From IMG/VR virus record IMGVR_UViG_3300048785_000151, positions 1-23,248 of that record: a stretch of DNA of 23,248 bases; one strand, given 5' to 3'. The DNA is from a virus. Below are positions 1 to 6,704 of the stretch, in pieces. Position numbers and translations under genes: made by a program. Position 1 is the stretch's first letter. The number at the start of each line of letters is the position of its first letter. The notes below the pieces were generated by a model. That model was not told the origin of the DNA, searched no databases, and worked only from the letters and a program-made list of their open reading frames with translations.

Positions 1-432
1 CGACGCTGCGGCCGCCTTCGGCCCCATGCCCGCGAGGAGGATTGCCGAGCCGGTGCGCCAGGGCTGAGGCGCGAGTCCGAAGTGGGCCAGGCGCTCGCCG
101 GTGTGGTCTCGCTTCTGGAAGTAGGCGTTGGGGTGGCGATCGCCGACGCTGATCTTGTGGTAGCCGGTGAGGCGTCCGCCCTCGCGCCGGCCCCAATAGC
201 CGAGGTCGATGTAGACCGCGGGCTTCTTCGCCGCCTTGAAGTCGCGGAACATGCGGGCGTTGTTCGAGGCGAGGCCATAGAAGACCGCGACGTCGCAATC
301 GGCCGCGCTCCGGTAGTTCGCCGAGCTGAGGAGCCGGGCCTCGTCGCCCACCTTGGCGATCCCCGCCGCCATGGCGACGCAAACGGCACGCGACCGCGGG
401 TGGCCGGGGAGCTGGTAGAGGCCGACCTTCAT
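1..432 (-). CDS. Glycosyltransferase-like protein, N-terminal part (cut by window edge)
   Basis: The open frame runs from an ATG at 432 to the window edge: 144 codons without a stop, so the C-terminus is missing. It starts MKVGLYQLPGHPRSRA and has a Rossmann-like alternation (CDVAVFYGLA, KPAVYIDLGYWG). The segment with HFGLAPQPWR followed by AILLAGMGPK aligns by eye with SFGIELQPWR and HIVILPQRGFGP in the gene at 1011-1805, so the two look like diverged paralogs. Its ATG overlaps the stop of the 37-codon gene upstream (ATGA), placing it at the end of one translationally coupled string. By analogy with the better preserved paralog I infer a GT-B-type sugar transferase. The substrate could be virion protein, a modified base or cell-surface glycan; nothing here decides. 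Confidence 0.6.
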   Translation of the reverse strand, partial: MKVGLYQLPGHPRSRAVCVAMAAGIAKVGDEARLLSSANYRSAADCDVAVFYGLASNNARMFRDFKAAKKPAVYIDLGYWGRREGGRLTGYHKISVGDRHPNAYFQKRDHTGERLAHFGLAPQPWRTGSAILLAGMGPKAAAAS

Positions 433-542
433 TCTCGCCGCCTCAGGAGGTTCACCACCGGCCCGGCCAGCCCGAGCGCGATGAAGGCAAGCGCGGCGAT
501 GCGCCAGGGCTCGAGGAAGCACCAAGCCAGGAAGTCGCTCAT
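429..542 (-). CDS. 37-residue single-pass membrane protein
   Basis: This ATG-initiated frame encodes MSDFLAWCFLEPWRI, a hydrophobic stretch at about residues 14-32 (IAALAFIALGLAGPVV), and a basic end (LLRRRE). It therefore looks like a one-pass inner-membrane peptide with a positively charged cytoplasmic tail. Its start overlaps the stop of the cysteine-rich gene upstream, and its stop overlaps the start of the glycosyltransferase-like gene downstream, both as ATGA. That double coupling is the main argument that so short a gene is real. Function unknown. Confidence 0.6.
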   Translation of the reverse strand: MSDFLAWCFLEPWRIAALAFIALGLAGPVVNLLRRRE

Positions 543-793
543 CCGCTGCCCCGGCGCCGCGTCCTCCAGGCGTGCCACGCCGACGTGTGCTCAGGACAGA
601 GGTCTTTCCCCGGCTCTGGCGAGGTCGAGCACGCCTCGCAAATCGGGCGGTCGCACGTCCCGCTCTTCTTCGCCGGCACTTTCCAATCGCAGAGGAGCGG
701 CGCGTCGGCGCCGCACGCGCAAAAGCGGCGGCGAGAGGGCTCCGAGCAGACGATCGCGACGCCGGTCGGGGTGCGGACGACGGTGCAAGTCAT
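539..793 (-). CDS. Small cysteine-rich (zinc-ribbon-like) phage protein
   Basis: 84 residues. Cysteines fall in clusters: a C-A-C-G at about residues 25-28, then CDRPIC and CEAC-like spacing at about 47-55, and a final C-P-E-H near residue 66. This arrangement suggests a bound zinc ion, as in small phage zinc-ribbon proteins. The ATG overlaps the stop of the DUF7352-like gene (ATGA at 790-793) and its TGA overlaps the next ATG, so it sits in a coupled run of four genes. No catalytic motif is visible. Similar small Cys-rich proteins recur at 12562, 13072 and 13274. Confidence 0.7.
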   Translation of the reverse strand: MTCTVVRTPTGVAIVCSEPSRRRFCACGADAPLLCDWKVPAKKSGTCDRPICEACSTSPEPGKDLCPEHTSAWHAWRTRRRGSG

Positions 794-1056
794 GAGAGCG
801 CCACCTCGCCCTCATCGAAAACGTGCCAGACGAAGGGGCCGTCCTGAAAGGTGCCGACATAGTTGCCCGGCGAGGAGGCCAGCTCGCGGCCGGTTCCATA
901 GACCCGGAGCCGCCGCGTGCGCTTGGGCGCGTCGGGATCGACCGTCGCCCAGAGTTGCGGGCCTCCGTCATTCCACTGGACGCAGAGAATGATCGCGCCG
1001 GCCGGCATCGCTACGCCGGTGGCGAGGTCGAACTTCCAGATGACCCGAGCAGCCAT
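790..1056 (-). CDS. DUF7352-like small phage protein
   Basis: 88 residues from the ATG at 1056; an upstream in-frame extension to 1260 lies within the preceding gene and is not needed. The protein starts MAARVIWKFDL and carries VAMPAGAIIL, LWATVDPDAP, RVYGTG and VGTFQDGPFVWHVFD. That succession (MPxGAxIL, LWAxVDPxAP, xGTG, YxGTFQ, FVxHVF) matches my memory of the DUF7352 family of small all-beta phage proteins of unknown role. A GGAGACG ribosome-binding motif lies at 1064-1070, shared with several other genes here. It overlaps the upstream glycosyltransferase-like gene by 46 nt and the downstream gene by 4 nt. Confidence 0.75.
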   Translation of the reverse strand: MAARVIWKFDLATGVAMPAGAIILCVQWNDGGPQLWATVDPDAPKRTRRLRVYGTGRELASSPGNYVGTFQDGPFVWHVFDEGEVALS

Positions 1057-1805
1057 GCGAACGCGTCTCCTCGTTCGATCTCCGCCAAGGTCCATTGCGC
1101 CCAGGCGAGGCGCTCGAACATGGGCCGGCAGTCGCCGAGCCAGGGCTCTTCGAGGTCGAGGAGGCCGAGCCGCGCCGCTGGCGCGCCGATCCACCTCGGA
1201 AACTCGTGAAAGACTGGGCATCCGACCGCCAGCGCCTTGATCGCGGCGCCTGAGCCCCACGTTACCGCTGCGTGCGCGCCGCGCAAGGCCTCATAGGGCT
1301 CGGTCTTGTCTTGGCCTGGGTGGTGGCGAACGACGATCCGGCGCTTGGTCCGCCGGCGGAGCTCGCTGAACGCGCGCTGCGGCCACCCGCTCGGCATGGC
1401 GACGCCCGGTGGCCCGAAGCCTCGCTGAGGCAGGATCACGATATGTTCGCCCGCTTCTCGCCAGGGCTGTAGCTCGATCCCGAAGCTCGCCCAGCGATCC
1501 GGACCGCCGACGCGCCAGGCCCCGGCGCCGTTGTGGTGGCCGAGCGCCAGGGCGTAGAACTTCGCGCCGTCTCGAGTGCGGGGCAGGTAGCCGTTCTCGG
1601 CGACCAGCGCGCGAGCGCCGGCCCTCTCGTGGGTGCGCACCGCCTGCTCCAGCGGCGCGCGGCGGTTCCACGTGAGGATCAGATCGTCCGGCGAGGGCCT
1701 GGGGTTCCGCGCCGCGATCTCGTAGCCCAGGGCCGCCAGGCCGCGCGCCCAGGCCTCGCGCTTGTAGTGCGGCGTCGCCTGGAGGAGGACGGTGGCGATC
1801 GGCAC
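1011..1805 (-). CDS. Glycosyltransferase-like protein (KpsC/KpsS-type GT-B fold suspected)
   Basis: 264 residues from the GTG at 1805, one base after the stop of the upstream gene; a longer ATG start at 1841 would sit inside that gene. The first half has a Rossmann-like start (PIATVLLQATPHYKREAWA). The second half contains HIVILPQRGFGPPG, RRIVVRHHPGQ, AAVTWGSGAAIKALAVGCPV and FHEFPRWIGAP. The order basic-HHPG, then S-G-A-A-I-K-A-L-A-x-G-x-P-V, resembles the nucleotide-sugar half of capsule polysaccharide (Kdo-type) transferases, where the donor phosphate is bound. It lies between head and further morphogenesis genes, so it may decorate virions, DNA or the host surface. It is paralogous to the protein at 1-432. 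Confidence 0.6.
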   Translation of the reverse strand: MPIATVLLQATPHYKREAWARGLAALGYEIAARNPRPSPDDLILTWNRRAPLEQAVRTHERAGARALVAENGYLPRTRDGAKFYALALGHHNGAGAWRVGGPDRWASFGIELQPWREAGEHIVILPQRGFGPPGVAMPSGWPQRAFSELRRRTKRRIVVRHHPGQDKTEPYEALRGAHAAVTWGSGAAIKALAVGCPVFHEFPRWIGAPAARLGLLDLEEPWLGDCRPMFERLAWAQWTLAEIERGDAFAWLLGSSGSSTSPPA

Positions 1806-1806
1806 C

Positions 1807-2355
1807 CTAGAAGCCGCGGACGAAGCGGTACTCCTGATCAAAGCTGGTGCGCTCGCAAGTCCCGCTGGCCTCGGCCGCGAAAAGGTTGGTCCCGCCGAGC
1901 CAGAGCGCGATCAGCTCGGTGATGTTTTTCGGGAAGGGCGTGATCGGGTCGATGTTGCGGAAGTAGTCGATCGCCACCGACCCCGCCTTGAGCGAGCGCG
2001 TCACCTGGGCGTTGGGATCGTTCTGGACCGGCGAGCCGGCGACGAGCCCCATGGCGATCAGCGAGTCCGCGTCGAGCACGCTCTGCGGGATCACATTGTC
2101 GGGAAGAGGCTGGCCCTGGGCGTCGAACATGCCAGAGCGCGGCCACGCGAGGGGCTGGTACTCGTCGGTCGGCGCGCCCGTCCAGGCGAGGGCGTTGAGG
2201 AGCCGGGTCGCCGAGACCGCGCCGCGGGCCTGGAGCAGCGGATCGGCGGCCAGCCATGCGTCGGCGTCCGAGCTGAGCTGAGCCTGGGCGTAGAGGGTGA
2301 TCCCCGCCTCGTCCTCGAAGACCTCGTAGTCGGTGCTGTTGATGGTGACTATCAT
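1807..2355 (-). CDS. DnaT-like / head-completion candidate protein
   Basis: 182 residues, starting MIVTINSTDYEVFEDEAGITLYA. The central segment ARGAVSATRLLNALAWTGAP followed by YQPLAWPRSGMFD is the hallmark of a phage family annotated as putative DnaT-like ssDNA-binding protein. It is normally encoded just downstream of portal/capsid genes, and is more plausibly a head-tail adaptor than a DnaT. The ATG overlaps the portal stop (ATGA at 2352-2355). The N-terminal 25 residues look beta-rich, the middle helical (LLQARGAVSATRLLNALAW), and the C-terminus ends FDQEYRFVRGF. Family by eye; the structural role is inferred from position. Confidence 0.65.
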   Translation of the reverse strand: MIVTINSTDYEVFEDEAGITLYAQAQLSSDADAWLAADPLLQARGAVSATRLLNALAWTGAPTDEYQPLAWPRSGMFDAQGQPLPDNVIPQSVLDADSLIAMGLVAGSPVQNDPNAQVTRSLKAGSVAIDYFRNIDPITPFPKNITELIALWLGGTNLFAAEASGTCERTSFDQEYRFVRGF

Positions 2356-3836
2356 CGGGGTGCCTTGCGTGGCGGGGCGCGTGCGGCGCGCGGCGCTGGC
2401 GCTGGAGGCGTGCCGGCGCCCGGCGTCGGTTGCCCTGGCTGCGGGATGTACCCCATCAGCGCCGGGTCGGGCTCGGGCGCGCGGCTCAGGCCAGCGAGGT
2501 CGCGCATGTCGTCAATCGCTGGATCGTCTGCTTGCAGCACCGCGCCGGCCAGCGCCATGTTCGAAAGCATGGTCGAGAGCGCCACGACGTCCTTGAAGGC
2601 AACGTCCTCGGTCTTGAGCTTTGGCTTGATCTCGTCGGGCAGGCCGTTCAGCGCCCAGATCGGGTCGCGGATATCGCGCTGCATGGCCTCGCGGATATCG
2701 CCGACGGTCCCGTTGACCGCGAGGTAGAGGTTGCGGCTCTTGTCCTCGCCCAGCGCCCGGTTGCCCGAGCCCTGCTCGCCCAGGAGGAGCGCCTCGACGC
2801 CCAGGATACGCGCCATGTCGTGGTTAAGCCGGTCGATCGCGCCGCCCTTGCCGCCGATATCCTTCACGCTCAAGGCGCCACCCGTCAGCAGTTCGACGCC
2901 CCACTTGTAGGTATTGCTGATCGTGGTCCCGTCGGCGGTCACCCCCTTGTAGGGCGTCGAGTCCATGACGATTCCGGTGTCCTCGGCGCGCACCTGGGTC
3001 TTCACGAACTTGCGGTGCGCGGCGAGGAGCATCTCGCCGTTCTCCTTCGTCATCGCGCCTCCAGCGACCGCCCTGTTGATCTCGTCAATCGGCGCCCTGG
3101 CGATCGGGATCCCGCGAAGGTCGCGCTCGAAGCCCTGCCCCTCCAGCTTGAGGTACTTCTTGATCCGCTCGGCCGGCTCCACGAGGTGGCGGAACAGCCC
3201 CATGCCCTCGGGCGAGTCGCTGAGCATGTCGTCCACGAGGTAGACGTACTTGGCGCGCGGGAGCCACAGGAGCTTGCCCGTCTGCGGCGAGCGCTGTTGC
3301 ACCCCCAGGATCGAGCCGTCCTCGTCGGGTATCCACTTCTCGATCGTGTGCTGAGGCCGGCTCTCGATGTCCTCCAGCACCGTCCGCCCGTCGGCGCGCT
3401 TCTTCGCGGTCCACTCTTGGATGCCGAAGCCGTGGTAGCGATACATGCCGGAGCGCCGGACGATTCGGCTCCAGCTGGTCGCGGTGCTTTCGAGCACCTC
3501 CTCCATGAACTCGGCCGCCTCTTTGGCCGCGTCGCTCGACTTCCCCTCGCCCAGGTCCTGCGCCGCCTCAACCGACCACTCCGGCGAGGCGGCTAGGTTG
3601 AGGAAGAAGCGGATGCCAGCGGCGACGATCGAGACGTTCGCCAGGATATCAGCGGCGGTGCGGTAGCGCTCGGGCCCGTAGAGCTTGTGGTCGCGCTCGA
3701 TGTTCTCGACGTAGCCGCCAAAGATCGCGGTGCCAGAGACGCCGACCTCTTTGTAGGGATTGACCTTGGGCGGCGCGCCACCGAAGAAGCCGCCGCTGAG
3801 AAGGGTGCTCCAGAAACCTTGACCGCCGTCAGCCAT
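2352..3836 (-). CDS. Phage portal protein
   Basis: 494 residues, typical for portals. The early part has YGPERYRTAADILANVSIVAAGIRFF and ASPEWSVEAA; then SGMYRYHGFGIQEW, KWIPDEDG, VYLVDDMLSDSPEGMGLFRH and AERIKKYLKLEGQGFERD. This is the usual portal clip/wing succession, with an SPxGxGLxR segment before the long stem helix. The C-terminus is proline/alanine-rich and probably disordered (PTPGAGTPPAPAP and on). It looks like the Mu Gp29/DUF935-like or a related SPP1-type class; subclass uncertain. In the virion a dodecameric portal would form the DNA channel and dock the terminase. It follows terL but is separated from it by a small gene and two hairpins, and has its own candidate promoter at 3861-3889. 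Confidence 0.85.
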   Translation of the reverse strand: MADGGQGFWSTLLSGGFFGGAPPKVNPYKEVGVSGTAIFGGYVENIERDHKLYGPERYRTAADILANVSIVAAGIRFFLNLAASPEWSVEAAQDLGEGKSSDAAKEAAEFMEEVLESTATSWSRIVRRSGMYRYHGFGIQEWTAKKRADGRTVLEDIESRPQHTIEKWIPDEDGSILGVQQRSPQTGKLLWLPRAKYVYLVDDMLSDSPEGMGLFRHLVEPAERIKKYLKLEGQGFERDLRGIPIARAPIDEINRAVAGGAMTKENGEMLLAAHRKFVKTQVRAEDTGIVMDSTPYKGVTADGTTISNTYKWGVELLTGGALSVKDIGGKGGAIDRLNHDMARILGVEALLLGEQGSGNRALGEDKSRNLYLAVNGTVGDIREAMQRDIRDPIWALNGLPDEIKPKLKTEDVAFKDVVALSTMLSNMALAGAVLQADDPAIDDMRDLAGLSRAPEPDPALMGYIPQPGQPTPGAGTPPAPAPRAARAPPRKAPR

Positions 3837-3860
3837 GCGCGAGCCCCTCAGGTGGCGCGG

Positions 3861-3889
3861 AGGCTACGCGGCGCCGGGCCTGGACGCAA
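3861..3889 (-). promoter_or_regulatory. Candidate promoter upstream of portal
   Basis: On the minus strand TTGCGT (3889-3884) and TAGCCT (3866-3861) are separated by 17 nt, directly after the hairpin at 3890-3925 and upstream of the portal ATG at 3836. The 10-base block GCGTAGCCTC (3869-3860) recurs at the same place before the gene at 4247. Match to sigma70 consensus is weak; the repeat is the stronger argument. Confidence 0.4.
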
Positions 3890-3925
3890 GAAAGCCGGCG
3901 AGGGTTCGACGTCCCGCCGGCTTTC
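3890..3925 (-). terminator. Hairpin between the small membrane gene and portal
   Basis: An 11-bp perfect stem pairs 3890-3900 with 3915-3925 (arm GAAAGCCGGCG) around a 14-nt loop. On the minus strand it is followed by TTGCG, a poor U-tract. It lies downstream of the gene at 4059-4247 and upstream of portal, so it would end the short transcript or act as a processing site. Confidence 0.5.
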
Positions 3926-4058
3926 AATCCATGAGCCTCGGCTGGTACGCAGGGAGTTCCTTCCCCGCCCTCGCCTTGGTCGTAAGTCCGGCCCTTCTCT
4001 AATCTGGGAGCAGACCCGACCGGCTGTCGCTGGCTCCGACGCGATTGTTTGCGCGGGC

Positions 4059-4247
4059 CTAGATCAGGTGGGCCAGCCACAGCACGAGGAGGACGACGAG
4101 TATCAGGCCGAGGCCGCCGCCGAAGTAGCCGCCGCGGCCATAGCCGTAGTAGTTTCCCCTGCGGTCGCCCTTGCTCCGCCCTCCGTGCCAGCCTCCGAAG
4201 AGGAAGAGGAGGACCAGGACGAGGAGGATCAGGACAACGGGGCTCAT
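4059..4247 (-). CDS. 62-residue DUF3309-like glycine-rich membrane protein
   Basis: The N-terminus MSPVVLILLVLVLLFLFGGWHGG is a transmembrane segment; the middle is Gly/Tyr/Arg-rich (RRGNYYGYGRGGYFGGG); the C-terminus GLGLILVVLLVLWLAHLI is a second hydrophobic segment. This two-helix, glycine-centre pattern resembles small DUF3309-type proteins common in alphaproteobacteria. It sits alone between terL and portal, with a hairpin on each side, a position where lambdoid phages often carry moron genes. AAAGG lies upstream of the ATG. A membrane or host-modifying role is guesswork. Confidence 0.65.
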   Translation of the reverse strand: MSPVVLILLVLVLLFLFGGWHGGRSKGDRRGNYYGYGRGGYFGGGLGLILVVLLVLWLAHLI

Positions 4248-4274
4248 GGGGCCAACCTTTCCAGCGAGGCGGCG

Positions 4275-4302
4275 AGGCTACGCCCTAAGCGGCGAAACGG
4301 AA
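4275..4302 (-). promoter_or_regulatory. Candidate promoter upstream of the small membrane gene
   Basis: On the minus strand TTCCGT (4302-4297) and TAGCCT (4280-4275) are 16 nt apart, directly after the hairpin at 4303-4329. The block GCGTAGCCTC (4283-4274) is identical to the one before portal and lies 20 nt from its hairpin, versus 21 nt there. Confidence 0.35.
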
Positions 4303-4329
4303 AGAGCCGGCCGCTGCCGGGCCGGCTCT
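4303..4329 (-). terminator. Hairpin terminator downstream of terL
   Basis: A perfect 10-bp stem pairs 4303-4312 with 4320-4329 (arm AGAGCCGGCC) around a 7-nt loop. Read on the minus strand it is followed by TTCCGTTT, a modest U-tract. It lies about 155 nt past the terL stop; I saw no gene, tRNA or other structure in 4330-4485. Confidence 0.6.
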
Positions 4330-4485
4330 CCGAGGTCGGGCTGATCGGGCACCGGCCTCTCTGCTCTGCGGGCTTAGGGCCTAGGACCCCTGATCGACAA
4401 CCAAGCTATCGGCGCTCCTGGCGTCGGCTGGAGGCCTTGCGAGCCGTGCCAGTCGCCCTCTGGGGTATGACCGGGCCATCGTGCC

Positions 4486-6060
4486 TCAAGCCGCGTCCAT
4501 GTCAATCAGCATCGGCGCGACCAGGCCTTCAAGGTCGACGTCGCCGGCCGCCGAAGGCGCCAGCACGCCGAAGGCGCCGGAGCAGGCGTCAACCACGTCC
4601 TTCCGCGCGCCGCCGGGGAAGAGGCACACCTCGTCAATCCACTCGTCGTTCCAGTCGCCCTCGATCAGGTAGACGTTCCCGATCTCGCACTGGGCGGAGA
4701 AGGGCTCGGCTCGAGTAGCCTTGTCGCCGGTCTCGATGTGCTTGTGGGCGTCCCAGCCGGCGAGCATGACGACGTAGTCCTTGGCCTGGGCCTTGCCCGC
4801 TTGGCCTGGGTCCTGGCTTAGGTGGACCTCGACGCGCCGGCCGTCGGTCTCGGCCGTCGCCTTCACCAGCTTGCGCACCGCGGCGCCCTCCTTCGCGGCG
4901 ACAACGAGGTCGCCGATCCAGAAGGAACCGTCCGGCGCTCGCCCCATCTTCACGCCGGCGGTCCTCGCGCCGCGGAGCGCGCCCTTCTTGAGCTCGGTGC
5001 CGGCGAGGTCCCAATACCGTACCCAGCGGGTACCGATCGGCGCGGCCTTGCGCCTCTTGCCCTCGAAGTACTCCTTGAGGAACATCCCACCCTCCCGCGC
5101 TGTCGGCCGCTGCTGATACTGGCCGGCGTAGGCGAACGGACCCATCCCGTCGGCGCTGGACAGCTCCTTGACGATGATCGAGCGCGGGAAGCGGACCGGA
5201 TCAAGCAGCTCGCCGTCGGCCTCGCGCGGGTCTTGCCAGCCGATCGAGGTGTGGCACTTCCGCTCCGGCTCAAACTCCATCGGGATCATCAGGTGGACGT
5301 AGCCGAGCTTGCTGGCGAGGATCGCGCCGCTGACATCGTTCTCGTTGAGCCGCTGCATGATCACGATGATGGCCGAGCGGACCTGATCGTTGAGGCGGTT
5401 GAGGGCGCCCTCCTTGAACTGGCGCACGGTCTCCTGGCGGACGACCGGGCTCTCGGCGGTCTTGGTCGAGTGCGGGTCGTCCAGAATGAAGCGGTCGCCG
5501 CGCTGGCTGGTGATCGAGCCGAAGGCGACGCCCTCGCGGGTGCCGGTGTCGGTGTTGGCGAAGGATGTCTCGCCGGCCCGGCTTAGCACCACTTCCGGCC
5601 AGAGCTTCTGATACCACTCGCTCTGCAGGAGGTCGCGCATCTTGCGGGTGTCGCGCTTGACCGGCCCGTCGTTGAAGGCCGAGGTCAGGTAGCGGAGCGA
5701 GCGCAAGCCCCTGGGCCCCCACTCCCACGCCGGCCAGAGCACCGAGACGAGAAGGCTCTTCATCGAGCCTGGCGGGACGTTGATGAGAAGCCGGGTGATC
5801 CGGCCGTCGGTCACGGCTTCAAGGTGCTGGCAGATCGCCTCAATGTGCCAGTTGTGGATGTAGGTCGCGTTGGGCTCGAGTACGTGCCACGCCTCGCGCA
5901 CGAAGCCCGCCAGGCTGAGGCACCGGCCGCGGATCGCCTCGGCCGCCAGAGCCAGGACCTTCGCGTCGCGCTCAGCCTCCAACTCGCGCTTGCGCTTCCG
6001 CGCCTGCTCCAGCTGGCGGACGATGAGCGCGTGCTCGCCGGCGGCGGCGTCAGGCGGCAT
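4486..6060 (-). CDS. terL: Terminase large subunit
   Basis: 524 residues from the ATG at 6060. A TTG at 6078 would add six residues and deepen the overlap with terS. The ATPase domain has a Walker A-like NVPPGSMKS at about residues 94-102 and a Walker B DRFILDDPHS at about 189-198. The nuclease domain shows YWDLAG (about 349-354), a central DPGQAGKAQAKD, and a C-terminal ARKDVVDACSGA, the pattern I know from the phage terminase C-terminal (psiM2 ORF9-type) domain. It pumps DNA into the prohead at the portal and cuts the concatemer. An N-terminal helical stretch rich in Arg/Lys/Glu (about 14-40) may contact TerS. It overlaps the terS 3' end by 11 nt. Confidence 0.95.
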   Translation of the reverse strand: MPPDAAAGEHALIVRQLEQARKRKRELEAERDAKVLALAAEAIRGRCLSLAGFVREAWHVLEPNATYIHNWHIEAICQHLEAVTDGRITRLLINVPPGSMKSLLVSVLWPAWEWGPRGLRSLRYLTSAFNDGPVKRDTRKMRDLLQSEWYQKLWPEVVLSRAGETSFANTDTGTREGVAFGSITSQRGDRFILDDPHSTKTAESPVVRQETVRQFKEGALNRLNDQVRSAIIVIMQRLNENDVSGAILASKLGYVHLMIPMEFEPERKCHTSIGWQDPREADGELLDPVRFPRSIIVKELSSADGMGPFAYAGQYQQRPTAREGGMFLKEYFEGKRRKAAPIGTRWVRYWDLAGTELKKGALRGARTAGVKMGRAPDGSFWIGDLVVAAKEGAAVRKLVKATAETDGRRVEVHLSQDPGQAGKAQAKDYVVMLAGWDAHKHIETGDKATRAEPFSAQCEIGNVYLIEGDWNDEWIDEVCLFPGGARKDVVDACSGAFGVLAPSAAGDVDLEGLVAPMLIDMDAA

Positions 6061-6550
6061 CGACGTCGGTCCCACCAACGAGCCGGAGCTTCGCCTCCCG
6101 CCGAGCGAGAACGCGCTCCAGCACCTCGACCTCCTCCAGCGTCGCGTCTTCCGTCAGCAGGCCAAACTCAATCGGCGCACCGTCCTTCCCGGTGTGCTCG
6201 ATCCGCGCCACCGGCTTCTGGCCGCCGCGGGTGTTCAGCCAGTACATCGCCGCCATCTGGCCCTGGGGGTGCTTGATGTCGACCGCCCTCTTTCCCACCG
6301 CCTCCCAGACCCGAGCATTCATTCGGTCAAGGCCGGTCGTCATCTCCACCTTGAAGTGCTTGCGGACGGTCCTATCCGAGAGAGGCTTATCGTCTGACAC
6401 CGGGAGGCCAGCGATCTCGAAGGCTTTGCGGCGCGCCAGCCACACCTCGACGCGCATCGCCTCCATGTTGGTGCCGTAGGCCGAGAGCGCCTGAACGACC
6501 GCCCGCTCCGCCTCGGTCGGCTTGTATGGTGGTCGGCCTCTCGTCGCCAT
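6050..6550 (-). CDS. terS: Terminase small subunit
   Basis: 166 residues from the ATG at 6550, preceded by AAGAGAAG; the longer frame upstream runs into the divergent promoter region. The N-terminus MATRGRPPYKPTEAERAVVQALSAYG and the following LARRKAFEIAGLPVSDDKPLSDRTVRKHF read as a helix-turn-helix region. The middle contains KRAVDIKHPQGQMAAMYWLNTRGG, typical of small terminases, and a C-terminal acidic helix (LTEDATLEEVEVLERVLARR) may mediate oligomerisation or TerL binding. The position immediately upstream of terL and the overlap support the call. It would recognise the packaging site; no such site could be pinned down. Confidence 0.8.
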   Translation of the reverse strand: MATRGRPPYKPTEAERAVVQALSAYGTNMEAMRVEVWLARRKAFEIAGLPVSDDKPLSDRTVRKHFKVEMTTGLDRMNARVWEAVGKRAVDIKHPQGQMAAMYWLNTRGGQKPVARIEHTGKDGAPIEFGLLTEDATLEEVEVLERVLARREAKLRLVGGTDVDAA

Positions 6551-6704
6551 GGCGCCAGCTTCTCTTTTTTTCGCTCGGAAGTAAAACGCGCGAGCTTGCC
6601 AGGCGCGCCGCCGGCCCTCGCTCCTCCTGCGAATCCCCTTGCCACTCGGGGAGATTTCCGCTTTCCCTGCTCTTAGCCGCACCACCGGCGAAGGAGAGAC
6701 GAAG
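6551..6704. promoter_or_regulatory. Divergent intergenic region between terS and the plus-strand small-gene operon
   Basis: It contains two CTTGCCA boxes (6595-6601 and 6638-6644), a 14-base box GGGGAGATTTCCGC (6648-6661), the 18-base repeat at 6672-6689, and AAGGAG (6691-6696) eight bases before the TTG at 6705. A seven-T run lies near 6565. CTTGCCA could serve as a -35-like element, but no convincing -10 was found. A packaging site could also lie here; I see no decisive sign. Confidence 0.5.
6672..6689 (+). repeat. 18-bp leader repeat, copy 1
   Basis: CTTAGCCGCACCACCGGC here is identical to 9122-9139. Both copies lie 15 to 33 bases upstream of a plus-strand start codon and are followed by a GGAG...ACGAA purine stretch. 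Confidence 0.9.

Noticed and set aside
1792-2727. Long plus-strand open frame (311 codons) opposite the DnaT-like and portal genes
   Set aside because: Antisense shadow of two well-supported genes in GC-rich DNA; composition is Arg/Gly/Ala/Val filler without motifs.
2430-3596. 388-codon plus-strand frame opposite portal
   Set aside because: Exact antisense of the portal gene; no ribosome-binding site and no recognisable domain.
3901-3914. GGTTCGA-like loop resembling a tRNA T-arm
   Set aside because: The surrounding sequence folds as one simple hairpin, with no acceptor, D or anticodon arms; no tRNA here.
3829-4080. 83-codon minus-strand frame between the membrane gene and portal
   Set aside because: It overlaps the start of portal, the hairpin and the candidate promoter, and has no protein-like pattern.
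4822-5586. 254-codon plus-strand frame opposite terL
   Set aside because: Mirror of the terminase coding sequence.
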